In this document: piece by piece, positions 1-9,422 of the stretch
Layout of the letters: every line of letters starts with the position of its first letter
Position numbering within the stretch: position 1 is the stretch's first letter
Assembly: GCF_900100085.1 (NCBI RefSeq)
Contig: NZ_FNEJ01000007.1
Span: 186,001-250,000, forward strand
DNA length: 64,000 nucleotides
Direction of reading: 5' to 3'
From: Salipiger marinus
GTDB lineage: Bacteria; Pseudomonadota; Alphaproteobacteria; Rhodobacterales; Rhodobacteraceae
Translations under genes and position numbers: made by a program
The notes under the pieces: model-generated
Database searches by the model: none
The model's input: only the letters and a program-made list of their open reading frames with translations
Told to the model about the DNA's origin: nothing

Positions 1-582
1 GCGGGTGCGCATCCAGAACGGCTGGTCATCCGCTGGCCAGTCAAGCACGTAGCTGAAGCCCACCTCGCGCAGCAGATCCAGCGTGATGTCGGTCTGCGCC
101 AGATAGGGGCCAAGCCAGCCTGCGGGCGCCGTGCCGGTATAGGAGGTGATCGCGTCATAGGCTTCGCGGATCAGCGCCTCCTCCTCCTCGGGCGGCAGCA
201 GGTCCTGCCGTTCGGCATTGCTGCGGCCATGGCCGATGAACTCGTCGCCGCGCGCGATCATCCGGTCGGCGATCGCGGGGCAATGGTCGAAAAGCAGCGA
301 GTTGAAGTTATGCGAGGCGGGCAGGCCCATCTCGTCCAGCAGGTCGAACAGATACCACTGCCCGACCCGGTTGCCGTAATCGCGCCATGCGTAGTTGCGG
401 CTGGTCTGCGGCGCGCCCACCTGCGCGGAATCGCTGCCGAGCCCGTCGCGAAAGCTGAAGATCTCGATGTTGTTGCAAATCGCCACCGACAGGCGCTTGC
501 CGCCGGGCCATGAAAAATCGGGGCGCTCCGGCAGGGGGCTGTAGGCGTAGCGGTCGTGATGCTTGAGGCGGATCAGGCTCAT
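1..582 (-). CDS. Polysaccharide deacetylase family hydrolase (PuuE-like), 3' part cut by window edge
   Basis: The visible 194 codons begin MSLIRLKHHDRYAYSPLP and hold the NodB-type fold segment, including a GHGRSN motif (usual form a-HG-x-xN) typical of the allantoinase/PuuE-like branch of polysaccharide deacetylases. These metal hydrolases cleave C-N bonds of cyclic amides or N-acyl groups. The reading frame is open to the left edge, so the C-terminal part is missing from the window. The ATG overlaps the stop of the upstream 2Fe-2S subunit gene by 4 nt (ATGA), making it the last visible gene of the molybdenum-hydroxylase operon. Inference: it may open a ring or remove an acyl group after hydroxylation. 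The exact substrate cannot be read from the sequence. Confidence 0.8.
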   Translation of the reverse strand, partial: MSLIRLKHHDRYAYSPLPERPDFSWPGGKRLSVAICNNIEIFSFRDGLGSDSAQVGAPQTSRNYAWRDYGNRVGQWYLFDLLDEMGLPASHNFNSLLFDHCPAIADRMIARGDEFIGHGRSNAERQDLLPPEEEEALIREAYDAITSYTGTAPAGWLGPYLAQTDITLDLLREVGFSYVLDWPADDQPFWMRTR

Positions 583-1091
583 GCGGCGGTCTCCCGGACC
601 GAGGCGCGGATGGCGGGGGCCGCGGCCAGCGCCGCGCGGACGATGTTGCGATAGCCGGTGCAGCGGCACAGGTTGGAGGACAGCACCTCGGTCAGTTCCT
701 CGTCGCTCATGTCCGGATCCTTCTGCAGCGCGCCGGTGATGAGCATGAGGAAACCCGGCGTGCAGAAGCCGCATTGCAGCGCGTGATGGTCGATGAAGGC
801 CTGCTGCAGCACCGACAGCCCGCCCTCGGGGGCAAGCCCCTCGACGGTGCGCACCTCTGCGCCCTCGGCCTGAACCGCAAACATCAGGCAGGAACGGACC
901 GGCGCGCCGTTAACCATGACGGTGCAGGCGCCGCAGACCCCATGTTCGCAGCCGACATGGGTGCCGGTCAGGCGGCAGTCCTCGCGCAGCGCGTCGGCCA
1001 GCGTCTTGCGCGGCACGCAGGCGATGGTGCGGGGGACGCCGTTGACGGTAAGGGTGATCGTGGTCTTGTCTGACATGGGTGTGGTCCTCAT
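579..1091 (-). CDS. (2Fe-2S)-binding small subunit of a molybdenum hydroxylase (CoxS-like)
   Basis: This 170-residue protein is the electron-transfer small subunit of an xanthine-oxidase-family enzyme. It has the plant-ferredoxin cluster ligands C48, C53, C56 and C68 and the second-cluster ligands C107, C110, C142 and C144 (motifs CGFC and CRC). The family passes electrons from the molybdenum centre through two 2Fe-2S clusters to FAD. I chose the start at 1091 because it gives an ATGA overlap with the FAD-subunit gene, like every other junction in this operon; the in-frame ATG at 1076 (MSDKTT) is a possible alternative. Only one such subunit is present for two large subunits (2709-5063 and 5060-7432). 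Confidence 0.93.
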   Translation of the reverse strand: MRTTPMSDKTTITLTVNGVPRTIACVPRKTLADALREDCRLTGTHVGCEHGVCGACTVMVNGAPVRSCLMFAVQAEGAEVRTVEGLAPEGGLSVLQQAFIDHHALQCGFCTPGFLMLITGALQKDPDMSDEELTEVLSSNLCRCTGYRNIVRAALAAAPAIRASVRETAA

Positions 1092-1975
1092 GCGGGGTCT
1101 GCCAGCGCGAGGGTCCGCAGGCGGGCGGCCTCAAGCGCGCGGGTGATGACGGTGCCGGTCAGATCCCTGCGGTATTCGGCGGAGGTGGTGGCATCTTCCA
1201 TCGGATCGACGGCGCGCATGGCGGCTTCGGCGGCGGCGGCCATGGCCGCCGCGTCAAAAGCCCTGCCGATCAGCGCCGCCTCGGCCTCCGGCAGCCGCCG
1301 GGGATGGTCTTCGATCCCGCCGATGCCGATGCGGGCGGCGGTGATCCTGTCATCCTGCAGGTCGATCACGCAGAGCGCCATGCCAAGCGCAAAATCTCCG
1401 GCCCGCCTGTTGAATTCGTAAAAGCCCCAGCTTGCGGACGCCTCGGGCAGCGGCAGGCGCACCTCGGTCAGGATCTCGTCCGGGTCGCGGGTGGTGCTCA
1501 TCGGGCCGTCGCTCCAGTCCCGGGCGGCGACCTCGCGCGGGCCATCCGCCGAAAGCAGGCAGACCGTGCCGTCCAGCGTCGCGGTCACGAGGCACCATTC
1601 CGAAGAAGGATCGGCGTGGCTGAGCGAGCCGCCGAAGGTGCCGCGCTGGCGGATCGGGTAATGGGCGATATGCGCGGCGACGCAGGCCAGCAGATCCCCC
1701 AGCGGCGCCGGGGCGGCCCGCGCATCGTGAAAGGTGGCATGCCGGGTCAGCGTGGGGATGACAAGGCTGTCGCCCTCGACGCGCGGCCTGTCCAGACCGT
1801 CAAGGGCGTTCAGGTCGATGAGTTCGGTGGCATAGGCAACCCTGAGCGCCATCATGGGCACAAGGCTCTGCCCGCCCGCAAGGATCAGCGCGCCGTCATC
1901 GGCGCCATCGCGCAGGCGCTGCGCGGCATCCTCAAGGCTTGTGGGCCGGTAATAGGTGAACGGCGCGGGTTTCAT
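1088..1975 (-). CDS. FAD-binding medium subunit of a molybdenum hydroxylase (CoxM-like)
   Basis: This 295-residue protein matches the FAD-binding subunit of xanthine-dehydrogenase-family enzymes. AGGQSLVPMMALR near the N-terminus is the FAD pyrophosphate-binding segment, and TFGGSLSHADPSSE near residue 115 is the second FAD motif. The C-terminal third is the CO-dehydrogenase flavoprotein C-terminal domain. It takes electrons from the 2Fe-2S subunit and hands them to an external acceptor. It overlaps both neighbours by 4 nt (ATGA), so translation is probably coupled and stoichiometry fixed. Confidence 0.93.
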   Translation of the reverse strand: MKPAPFTYYRPTSLEDAAQRLRDGADDGALILAGGQSLVPMMALRVAYATELIDLNALDGLDRPRVEGDSLVIPTLTRHATFHDARAAPAPLGDLLACVAAHIAHYPIRQRGTFGGSLSHADPSSEWCLVTATLDGTVCLLSADGPREVAARDWSDGPMSTTRDPDEILTEVRLPLPEASASWGFYEFNRRAGDFALGMALCVIDLQDDRITAARIGIGGIEDHPRRLPEAEAALIGRAFDAAAMAAAAEAAMRAVDPMEDATTSAEYRRDLTGTVITRALEAARLRTLALADPA

Positions 1976-2712
1976 CGCTGCGCTCCTTTGCCTTCTGTAT
2001 CGGTTTCACGGGGAAGTCGGGCGGTCCAGTGGTCCCAGCCGCGCCGCAGCGCCGCAGGCGCGGGCGTTCCTGCCAGCGCGATCTCGCCCGGCGACAGCGG
2101 GGTGACGGGACCAAGCGACAGCGCCGTGGTCAGGGTTTCGGCCTCGCGGCAGGCGTGGATGCAGCGGAACACGACATCCTCGGCGCTGGTGCCCGTCACC
2201 AGCACGCCATGGCCGCGCAGCAGCACGATGCGTCCGGGGCCAAGCGCGCCAGCAAGGTCTGCGGCCTGCTCCATGGTCGTGACCAGCATGTTGGTGTCGC
2301 CAAAGCTCTTGCGGCTGTCCCAGAGCGGTACCTCGGCCCCCATCCATGCTCCGGTCTGGCTCAGCGCGACCAGCGGGCGGCCCCCCATGCAATAGGGCAG
2401 GAGCGGGGCGGCGTGGTGGTGGCAGCTGGCCTGCGCGCGGGCATCGGCCCGGAACACGGCGGCATGGATGAACCGCTCGGAAAAAAGCGGGGCATCGGTT
2501 GCCTCCAGCGGCGCGCCGTCAAGGTCGAAGGGCAGCAGGTCGGCGGCGGTCAGGCGCGCGGGGGCGCCGGCGCGGCCCAGCCAGAAGACGCCCGGGTCGG
2601 TGGGATCCCGCAGGGCGACATGGCCGAAGACATCCATCACGCCTTCATGGACAAGGATGCGTGTCGCGGTGACGATCTGCTCCAGCAGGGCATCGGGGCG
2701 GGTGAGGGTCAT
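1972..2712 (-). CDS. Class II aldolase/adducin family protein
   Basis: The 246-residue product has the family's metal-binding histidines in SCHHHAAP (about residue 102) and in LLRGHGVLV (about residue 167), and an FGHVALRDP segment near residue 31 matching the usual GHxSxRxP. Members are metal-dependent aldolases, epimerases or decarboxylases; some decarboxylate hydroxylated aromatic acids. It lies inside the molybdenum-hydroxylase operon with ATGA overlaps on both sides. Inference: it could decarboxylate or cleave the hydroxylated product. It is not a CO-oxidation gene. Family assignment is firm, reaction unknown. Confidence 0.85.
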   Translation of the reverse strand: MTLTRPDALLEQIVTATRILVHEGVMDVFGHVALRDPTDPGVFWLGRAGAPARLTAADLLPFDLDGAPLEATDAPLFSERFIHAAVFRADARAQASCHHHAAPLLPYCMGGRPLVALSQTGAWMGAEVPLWDSRKSFGDTNMLVTTMEQAADLAGALGPGRIVLLRGHGVLVTGTSAEDVVFRCIHACREAETLTTALSLGPVTPLSPGEIALAGTPAPAALRRGWDHWTARLPRETDTEGKGAQR

Positions 2713-5063
2713 TCGGGGCCTCCCGGTCTGGCCGCGCGGATGGCGGCGTGCAGCGCCTGCACGCTGATCGGCGCTTCGGAAATTTCGATGCCCAGATCCT
2801 CCAGCGCATGCTCCACCGCCGAGGCGATGGCCGCCGCCGTGGGGATCACCCCGCTCTCGCCCACGCCCTTGACCCCCAGAGCATTGAGCGGGCTCGGGCT
2901 TTCGGTATGGGCGATCTCGATGACCGGCATTTCGGCGCTGGTCACCAGCAGATAGTCGGCAAGGCTTGCGGTCAGCGGCTGCGCCTGATCGTCAAAGCAC
3001 ATCTTTTCATAAAGCGCGTTGCCCAGCCCATGCGCCAGACCGCCAAGGATCTGGCCATCGACCATCTGCGGGTTGACCATCCGGCCGCAGTCATGGGCAA
3101 GGAAAAGCCGCGCCACATGCACCGCGCCGGTTGCCTCGTCCACCTCGACCTCGGCGGCAAGACAGCCATTCGCGAAGGCCATGCCTTCGATCAGCACGCG
3201 TTCGGTGGCCTGCAGCCCGGGCGTGTCGATCCCCGGCAGCCGGTAGCCCGGCAGACCTTCGGATGCGGCGGCGATCTCGGCAAGGGAAAGCCCCTCGCCG
3301 CTGTTGCTGCCTGCCACGATCACCAGGTCCGCCGCGATGTCCAGATTCTCCTCCGGCATCTGCAGCAGATGTGCCGCGACCTGCAGCACCTTTCTGCGCA
3401 CCACCCGTGCGGCCGCATCGGCGGAGGCGCCCGCGACAACGGTCTGGCGGCTGTTGAACCCCCCGAAGCCATAGGGTTCGCGCGTGTCGCCCAGCGTCAG
3501 GTCGATGGTCGAGGGATCGCGGCCAAGATGTTCGGCAACGATCTGCGCCAGCGCCGTGCCAACCCCCTGTCCCATGGCGGCGGCGCCGGTATTGACCTTG
3601 ATCCGCCCGTCACGGGCGACGCGGATCGTGACCGTTTCGTAGGGTCCGCGGCCCGTGCCTTCGACATAATTCGCAAGGCCGAGGCCAAGCCGCTTGCCCC
3701 TGGCGCGGGCCTCCCGGCGGCGGTCCTCGAACCCGTGCCAGCCGATCCCCTCCAGCGCGGTGGCCTGCGTGCGGGGATAGTCACCGCTGTCGAGGATGAC
3801 CGGCTCGCCGGACCGCAGCTTGAGCGGGCGTTCGCAGGGCATCCGGTCGGGGGTCACGAGGTTGCGGCGGCGGATTTCGGCCCGGTCGATCCCGCAGGCG
3901 CGCGCGCCCGCATCCAGCAGCCGTTCCATCACATAGGTCGCCTGCGGCTGGCCCGCGCCGCGCACCGGCGTGACGGGGGTCTTGTTGGTCACGGTCACGA
4001 TGATGTCCAGATCATAGGCCGGAACCTCGTACATCAGCGGCAGCATCATCCCCGAGGCATAGGGCACGTTCAGCCCCCGCGCCGTCCACGCGCCATGGTC
4101 GTGCAGCAAGGTGCCGCGCAGCCCCCGGATGCGGCCATCCGCCTCCAGCGCCATCTCGACCGTCCAGAGCTGCTCGCGCTCCTGACAGGCGGCTAGAAAA
4201 TGCTCGCGCCGGTCCTCGACCCAGCGCACCGGGCGCCCCAGCGCCTGCGCCGCCGCCGCGACGGCGATTTCTTCGGGATAGGTGACAAGCTTCGGGCCGA
4301 AAGCGCCGCCAAGATCGGGGGCGGTCACCTCGACCTCCGCGTCATCGCGGGCGAGCAGCGTGCAGATATGCCGTTTGAGCGCATGGGGTGTCTGGGTCGA
4401 AGACCAGACCGACAGCCGCCCGGTCATGGCATCCGGCGCGGCCAGCACGCCACGGCCTTCCATGGAATGCGCGCCGCCGCGGTCGATGCGGAAGCGGCGG
4501 GACATCACATGCGGGGCGCCGTCAAAGGCGGCGGCGATGTCGCCGTAACTGAACCCGAAACGGGCCAGCCGGTTATGCGGCAGATGCGCATGCGCCTTTG
4601 GTGCGTCATGGCGCGCGGCGTTTTCCAGATCGGCCACCGGCTCCAGCGGGTCAAGATCAAGGTCGATCATCTCGGCCGCGTCCTCGGCCTCGGCGCGGGT
4701 TTCCGCCACGACCATGGCCAGCGCTTCTCCCACATAGACCGTCTCGTGCTCCGGCAGGATGGGTCGGTCCAGCGCGAAGGCGATGGAGGAAGAGGGCAGC
4801 CCCGTGACCAGCCGCTGCCCGCCGGGCAGCAGGGCGGCAAGATCCCGCGCGGTATAGACCGCGACCACGCCGGGCATGGCGCGCACCTCCTCCAGATCGG
4901 CGGTGCCGATGCGGGCATGGGCATAGGGGCTGCGCAGGAAGGCGGCATGCAGCCCGCCGGGGCTGGCGATGTCGTCAAGAAAGCGGCCCTTGCCCGACAC
5001 AAGCGCGCGGTCCTCGCGCCGGGGAACGGACTGCCCGACAAGCGGGGCATTGGACTGGGTCAT
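2709..5063 (-). CDS. Molybdopterin-binding large subunit of a xanthine-dehydrogenase-family hydroxylase, copy 1
   Basis: This 784-residue catalytic subunit shows the aldehyde-oxidase/xanthine-dehydrogenase a/b hammerhead at the N-terminus, GGAFGPK in the cofactor-binding region, a VRGAGQPQ segment near residue 367, and GVKGVGESG near residue 733 with the conserved catalytic Glu. The AYRCSFR loop of true Cu-Mo CO dehydrogenase is absent, so CO oxidation is unlikely even though common annotation would say CoxL. The family hydroxylates carbon next to nitrogen or carbonyl groups using water. It is followed by the aldolase and preceded by a second large subunit, each with an ATGA overlap. Confidence 0.92.
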   Translation of the reverse strand: MTQSNAPLVGQSVPRREDRALVSGKGRFLDDIASPGGLHAAFLRSPYAHARIGTADLEEVRAMPGVVAVYTARDLAALLPGGQRLVTGLPSSSIAFALDRPILPEHETVYVGEALAMVVAETRAEAEDAAEMIDLDLDPLEPVADLENAARHDAPKAHAHLPHNRLARFGFSYGDIAAAFDGAPHVMSRRFRIDRGGAHSMEGRGVLAAPDAMTGRLSVWSSTQTPHALKRHICTLLARDDAEVEVTAPDLGGAFGPKLVTYPEEIAVAAAAQALGRPVRWVEDRREHFLAACQEREQLWTVEMALEADGRIRGLRGTLLHDHGAWTARGLNVPYASGMMLPLMYEVPAYDLDIIVTVTNKTPVTPVRGAGQPQATYVMERLLDAGARACGIDRAEIRRRNLVTPDRMPCERPLKLRSGEPVILDSGDYPRTQATALEGIGWHGFEDRRREARARGKRLGLGLANYVEGTGRGPYETVTIRVARDGRIKVNTGAAAMGQGVGTALAQIVAEHLGRDPSTIDLTLGDTREPYGFGGFNSRQTVVAGASADAAARVVRRKVLQVAAHLLQMPEENLDIAADLVIVAGSNSGEGLSLAEIAAASEGLPGYRLPGIDTPGLQATERVLIEGMAFANGCLAAEVEVDEATGAVHVARLFLAHDCGRMVNPQMVDGQILGGLAHGLGNALYEKMCFDDQAQPLTASLADYLLVTSAEMPVIEIAHTESPSPLNALGVKGVGESGVIPTAAAIASAVEHALEDLGIEISEAPISVQALHAAIRAARPGGPE

Positions 5064-7432
5064 ATGGCGTCTCCAGCCCTCGCGGCATCGTACTCGGCGA
5101 TGCGGGCCCTGAGGTATTGCGGCGTCACCGGCAGACGGGTGACAAGCCCCGGACGCTGCAGCGCGTCGTCGATGGCGCAGGCGATGGCGGCGCCAGCGCC
5201 GGTCACACCGGCCTCGCCCGAGCCCTTGATCCCCAGCGGATTGAGCGGCGAGGGCGCGTCCTGCAGGATCTGCACCCGGCAGTCGGGCATCTCTGCCGAG
5301 GTCGGCATGAGGTAATCGGCGAAGGTGACCGACAGCGGCTGGCCCTGATCGTCAAACCGGAATTCTTCCAGCAGCGCCCCGCCCAGACCCTGCGCCAGAC
5401 CGCCGACGATCTGGCCTTCGATCATGGCCGGATTGATGGCGCGGCCCACGTCATAGGTGATCCAGTAGCGGTCGAGCCGGACATGCCCGGTGTCTCTGTC
5501 GATGATGACCAGCGCCACATGCGCGCCATAGGGGTAATTCATGTGCTTGTTGTGATACCACGCCTCGGCGGCAAGGCCCGGATCGCGGTCGCCGCGTTTC
5601 GGTGACACCGGATCAAGCGCCGCCGCGATTTCGGCCAGCGTCACGCTGGCGTCGCTGGTGCGGCAGGTGGCGATGCCCCCGTCGATGTTGATCGCGTCCG
5701 GCGTGCAGTCCAGCAGGCTTGCCGCCATCTCGCAGGCCTTGGCGCGCACGGTTTCGGCGGCGCGGCGGGTGGCCTCGCCGGTCATCACGGTGACGCGGCT
5801 CGCATGCGCGCCCCAGCCATGAGAGATGCGGTCCGTGTCGCCATGGATCACGCGGCAGGCCTGATAGTCGGCGCCAAGCGTATCCGCAGCGATCTGGGCG
5901 ACTGCGGTTTCCATGCCCTGACCCAGTGAGGCGGCGCCGGTGACGATTTCAATGCCGCCGTCAGGATGCACCGTCAGGCGCACCAGTTCAGACGGACCAA
6001 GGCCGCTTTTCTCGACAAAATAGCCCAGCCCCACGCCCACGCATTCGCCTTTGGCGCGGCGTTCGGCCGCCTCCGCGCGCAGCGCATCCAGCCCGCAGAA
6101 CTCGGCGGCCTTGCCCAGCAGGCCTTCGTAATCGCCGCTGTCGAGGATCACGTCGGATTCCAGCGCCGTCATGTGCCGGTCAAAGGGCATTTCCGACGAG
6201 GCGATGAAGTTGCGGCGGCGCAGATCCAGCGGGTCGAGGCCGGTTCTGGTGGCGATGGCATCCATCAGCCGCTCGCGCACGAAGGTGCTTTCGAACCGCG
6301 AGGGGGCGCGATAGGTGGCGGCGGGGGTCTTGGCGGTCAGCCGGAAATGGGCGCGGGCCGCATAGGCGGGCACGCGGTAGGGGCCCAGCAGCAGGCCGAT
6401 GCTCATGTCGGCCACGCGCGCGCCATGGGTGCGCACATAGGCGCCCTGATCGTGGTGCAGCGTTTCGTCGATGGCCAGAAGCCGCCCCTCGGCATCCACC
6501 GCCGCGCGGATCAGGTGCTGCTGTTCGCGCGACTGGTTGGCGGCCATCATGTGTTCGCGCCGGTCCTCCACCCATTTCACCGGACGACCGAGCCGCATGG
6601 CGGCAAGGCAGACCAGAATGTCCTCGGGATAAAGCTCGCCCCGGATGCCAAAGCCGCCGCCGACATGCGGTTCATGCAGCGCCACCTGCGACGGCGACAG
6701 GCCGAACATTTCGGCCAGCCGGTCGCGGTTCCAGTGCGGGCGCTTGGTCGCACCCCAAAGGTCCAGCCGTTCGCGGCCATGATCCCACGCGGCCAGCGCG
6801 CCGCGCGTTTCCATGGGGATGCCGGAATGCCGACCGATGGCCAGATCCAGCTCCACCACATGCGCGGCCCCGGCAAAGGCCGCATCCACGTCGCCATAGC
6901 CCTTGGTCAGGGTCAGCGGCGCGCTGCTGTGGCCGGGCGCAAACTCCCCCGGCTCGGCGCGCGCGTCAAGGATCGGGGCCATATCCTCGTCGATTTCGGC
7001 AAAGACCGCCTCGGCGGCGTCCTCGGCCAGATAGGGATCTTCGGCAAAGACGATGGCCACCGGCTCGCCGACATAGCGCACCCGGTCCTTGGCAAGGCAG
7101 GGCTGGGTGTAGGGATCAAGCCCTTCGATCTTGGTGGCGCGGAAGGGGATATGCGGCAGGTTGCCCAGATCCTCTGCGGTCCAGACCGCGGCGACGCCGG
7201 GCATGGCGCGCGCCGCAGAGGTGTCGATTCCGGCGATCCGGCCCACCGCATGGGCCGACCGCACGACGCGCGCCCAAAGCTGATGCGGCACATCCATGTC
7301 GCCCACGAACCGACCGGCGCCCAGCACCAGCGGGCGGTCCTCCAGCCGGGTGACGGCGCGCCCGATATAGGCCGAGCGGCGCGGCGGGTGATTGTGATCC
7401 TGTGGCAGGCGGGGAAGGGAGTGGTCTTGCAC
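5060..7432 (-). CDS. Molybdopterin-binding large subunit of a xanthine-dehydrogenase-family hydroxylase, copy 2
   Basis: The 790-residue product belongs to the same family as its downstream neighbour but differs at the active site: TYRAPSRFES near residue 375 replaces VRGAGQPQ. The catalytic Glu motif is GIKGSGEAG near residue 737, and cofactor binding is shown by GGGFGIRGE. The open frame extends to 8197, but that extension only mirrors the TRAP permease gene in another frame. I start at the GTG at 7430-7432 (VQDHSLPRLPQ), 2 nt after the permease stop, because it keeps the whole N-terminal RAVTRLEDRPLVLGAGRF segment. The Shine-Dalgarno is weak, which fits coupled translation. Two different large subunits with one FAD and one FeS subunit suggest two successive hydroxylations or a hetero-assembly. 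Confidence 0.9.
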   Translation of the reverse strand: MQDHSLPRLPQDHNHPPRRSAYIGRAVTRLEDRPLVLGAGRFVGDMDVPHQLWARVVRSAHAVGRIAGIDTSAARAMPGVAAVWTAEDLGNLPHIPFRATKIEGLDPYTQPCLAKDRVRYVGEPVAIVFAEDPYLAEDAAEAVFAEIDEDMAPILDARAEPGEFAPGHSSAPLTLTKGYGDVDAAFAGAAHVVELDLAIGRHSGIPMETRGALAAWDHGRERLDLWGATKRPHWNRDRLAEMFGLSPSQVALHEPHVGGGFGIRGELYPEDILVCLAAMRLGRPVKWVEDRREHMMAANQSREQQHLIRAAVDAEGRLLAIDETLHHDQGAYVRTHGARVADMSIGLLLGPYRVPAYAARAHFRLTAKTPAATYRAPSRFESTFVRERLMDAIATRTGLDPLDLRRRNFIASSEMPFDRHMTALESDVILDSGDYEGLLGKAAEFCGLDALRAEAAERRAKGECVGVGLGYFVEKSGLGPSELVRLTVHPDGGIEIVTGAASLGQGMETAVAQIAADTLGADYQACRVIHGDTDRISHGWGAHASRVTVMTGEATRRAAETVRAKACEMAASLLDCTPDAINIDGGIATCRTSDASVTLAEIAAALDPVSPKRGDRDPGLAAEAWYHNKHMNYPYGAHVALVIIDRDTGHVRLDRYWITYDVGRAINPAMIEGQIVGGLAQGLGGALLEEFRFDDQGQPLSVTFADYLMPTSAEMPDCRVQILQDAPSPLNPLGIKGSGEAGVTGAGAAIACAIDDALQRPGLVTRLPVTPQYLRARIAEYDAARAGDAI

Positions 7433-7434
7433 GG

Positions 7435-9384
7435 TCAGTGGTCTTTGCGAAGTTCGGTGAGGGATGCGCGCGGGCTGCGCAGGGTCCAGACGCCAAAGGC
7501 GACGAGCCCGGCGCCGAGCGCCAGCGCGACAAGGTTGGACGAGATCAGCAGCAGGGCCCCGATGGCCAGCGCGGCCCTTGTCGGGGTGCCAAGACGGCTG
7601 CGCCAGAAGCCTTCGGCGGCGATTGCCAGCGCCAGCACGGCGACCAGCGCGCGCAGCGCGTCGAAAAAGATCTCCGGCACGCTGCCCTGAAGGATGACGC
7701 CGGGGGCATACATGAAGGTGAAGGGCAGCACGAAGGCGGCGACCGCCAGCTTGCAGGCCGTGGCGGCGATGCCGATGGGATTGGCATCGGCGATGGCGGC
7801 GGCGGCATAGGCGGCCACCGCAACCGGCGGGGTCATGGCAGAGAGCACGGCGAAGTAGAGCAGGAACAGATGCGCCTGCAGCAGCGAATAGCCGTAATCG
7901 CTGACCAGTGTGGGGGCAACAAGGGCGGCGGCCAGCGCATAGGCGGCAGGCGTGGGCATGCCCATGCCCAGCAGGATCGTCATGCCTGCGGCAATTACCA
8001 GCGTCAGCAGGTCGTTCGATCCGGCGATCAGCACCAGCAGTTCGGACACCTTGCCGGCAAGGCCGGTCATGGTGATGCCGCCGATGACCATGCCCGCTGC
8101 GGCACAGGCGCCGGTCACGGCCACCATGCTCATCGTGGTCTGTGCGATGCCGTCGATCAGAGCCTTGAGTGAGAAGCTTTTCCAGCGGAACACCCATGTG
8201 CCAAGCAGGGCGACGGTGCCGTAAAGCGCCACATAGGTCGGGCTGAAATGCATCACCAGCGCGCCGGTCAGCACCACCAGCGGCACGATGAAGGGCCAGC
8301 CGTCGCGCAGCACCTTGCCCGCGCGGGGCAGGTCATCAGGATCGAGATTGCCCACCCCCAGACGGCGCGACCGCAGGTCCACCTGCAGGAAGACGGAGAT
8401 ATAATAAAGAATGGCAGAGATGAGCGCGGCAAAGACGATCTCGAGATAGGAGATGCCGGTAAATTCCGCCATGATGAAGACGGCGGCGCCCATCACCGGC
8501 GGCAGGATCGACCCGCCGGTGCTGGCGGCGACCTCGATGGCGCCAGCGAGGCGCGGCGAATAGCCGAGCTTCTGCATCACCGGGATCGTCACCGAGCCGG
8601 TCGTCACCACATCGGCGGTGGGGCTGCCCGACAGCATCCCGAAAAGCCCCGAGGAAACGACGGCGACCTTGGCGGGCCCGCCGTTATATCTGCCGGTCAG
8701 CGCGGCGGCGAGACCGAAGAAGAACTGCCCGCCTCCGGCCTTTTCCAGCAGCGTGCCGAAAAGCACGAACAGGAAAGCATAGGTCGCGGTCACCTGCACC
8801 GGTGCGCCAAAGATGCCGTCCGTGGTGAAGACGGTGATGTCGAGGAAATGGGCGAAGCTGATATAGCCATGCCGCAGCGGACCGTCAAAATGATGGCCCC
8901 ACAGGTTATAGGCCATGAAGATCAGCACGATGCCGGTCAGGCCCATGCCGACCGTGCGCCGCGCCGCCTCGAGCGAGAGCAGCAGGATGCCATAGCCGAA
9001 GATCCAGTAGCTGAGCGGCAGCGGATCAAAGAGGGTGATCCGCTGGGCGATGGCATCCATTTCGACCGAGAAGAAGATCAGGCAGGCAAGGCTGAGGCCC
9101 GACAGGATGAAATCAAGCAGGCTCGGACGGTCGGTGCGCGCCGCGGGCGTCGCGCCCACCAGCAGGAAAAGCAGCGTCAGCATCATCGACAGAAAGATGA
9201 TGGTCCGGGCCAGCACGTCCCAGGACGACATCGTTGCCGCATAGATCGTGAAGGCCGCAGTGAGCACGGCAAAGCTTTTGGTCACGAGGCCGAGCGGCCC
9301 GTCGAGGCGCCGGCGCGGGCCGGTTCCAAGCGTCGCGTCGATGGCACGCTGCGCAAAGGAGGGGGGAGGGGACTGGAGGGTCAT
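7435..9384 (-). CDS. TRAP transporter permease, fused 4TM/12TM type (TAXI system)
   Basis: This is an integral inner-membrane protein of about 650 residues combining the small (DctQ-like) and large (DctM-like) TRAP subunits, the usual form in TAXI-type TRAP systems. Many hydrophobic segments are visible, and the DctM signature region includes GGSILPPVMGAAVFIMAEF and GMGMPTPAAYALAAALVAP. It imports the ligand captured by the TAXI binding protein using an ion gradient. Two in-frame ATGs are possible: 9397-9399 (MQGDRMT) and 9382-9384 (MTLQSPP). I prefer 9384, which has AAGG about 8 nt upstream. It is separated from the binding-protein gene by a hairpin and followed after 2 nt by the second molybdenum hydroxylase. 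Confidence 0.93.
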   Translation of the reverse strand: MTLQSPPPSFAQRAIDATLGTGPRRRLDGPLGLVTKSFAVLTAAFTIYAATMSSWDVLARTIIFLSMMLTLLFLLVGATPAARTDRPSLLDFILSGLSLACLIFFSVEMDAIAQRITLFDPLPLSYWIFGYGILLLSLEAARRTVGMGLTGIVLIFMAYNLWGHHFDGPLRHGYISFAHFLDITVFTTDGIFGAPVQVTATYAFLFVLFGTLLEKAGGGQFFFGLAAALTGRYNGGPAKVAVVSSGLFGMLSGSPTADVVTTGSVTIPVMQKLGYSPRLAGAIEVAASTGGSILPPVMGAAVFIMAEFTGISYLEIVFAALISAILYYISVFLQVDLRSRRLGVGNLDPDDLPRAGKVLRDGWPFIVPLVVLTGALVMHFSPTYVALYGTVALLGTWVFRWKSFSLKALIDGIAQTTMSMVAVTGACAAAGMVIGGITMTGLAGKVSELLVLIAGSNDLLTLVIAAGMTILLGMGMPTPAAYALAAALVAPTLVSDYGYSLLQAHLFLLYFAVLSAMTPPVAVAAYAAAAIADANPIGIAATACKLAVAAFVLPFTFMYAPGVILQGSVPEIFFDALRALVAVLALAIAAEGFWRSRLGTPTRAALAIGALLLISSNLVALALGAGLVAFGVWTLRSPRASLTELRKDH

Positions 9385-9422
9385 TCTGTCGCCTTGCATC
9401 CGGGGGCAGGAGGGGCAGATCG

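Noticed and set aside
1079-2395. Long plus-strand frames opposite the molybdenum-hydroxylase genes (this one and others up to 723 codons, such as 8248-10419)
   Set aside because: They are antisense shadows of GC-rich genes: composition is Arg/Gly/His-rich, no domain is recognisable, and the other strand holds well-conserved families.
2709-7432. Carbon monoxide dehydrogenase (coxL) identity for the two large subunits
   Set aside because: Neither has the AYRCSFR active-site loop with the Cu-binding Cys, so only the wider xanthine-dehydrogenase family can be claimed.
7433-8197. N-terminal extension of the second molybdenum large subunit to 1045 codons
   Set aside because: The extra 255 codons lie in a different frame of the TRAP permease gene and have no homology; the GTG at 7432 gives the normal family length.
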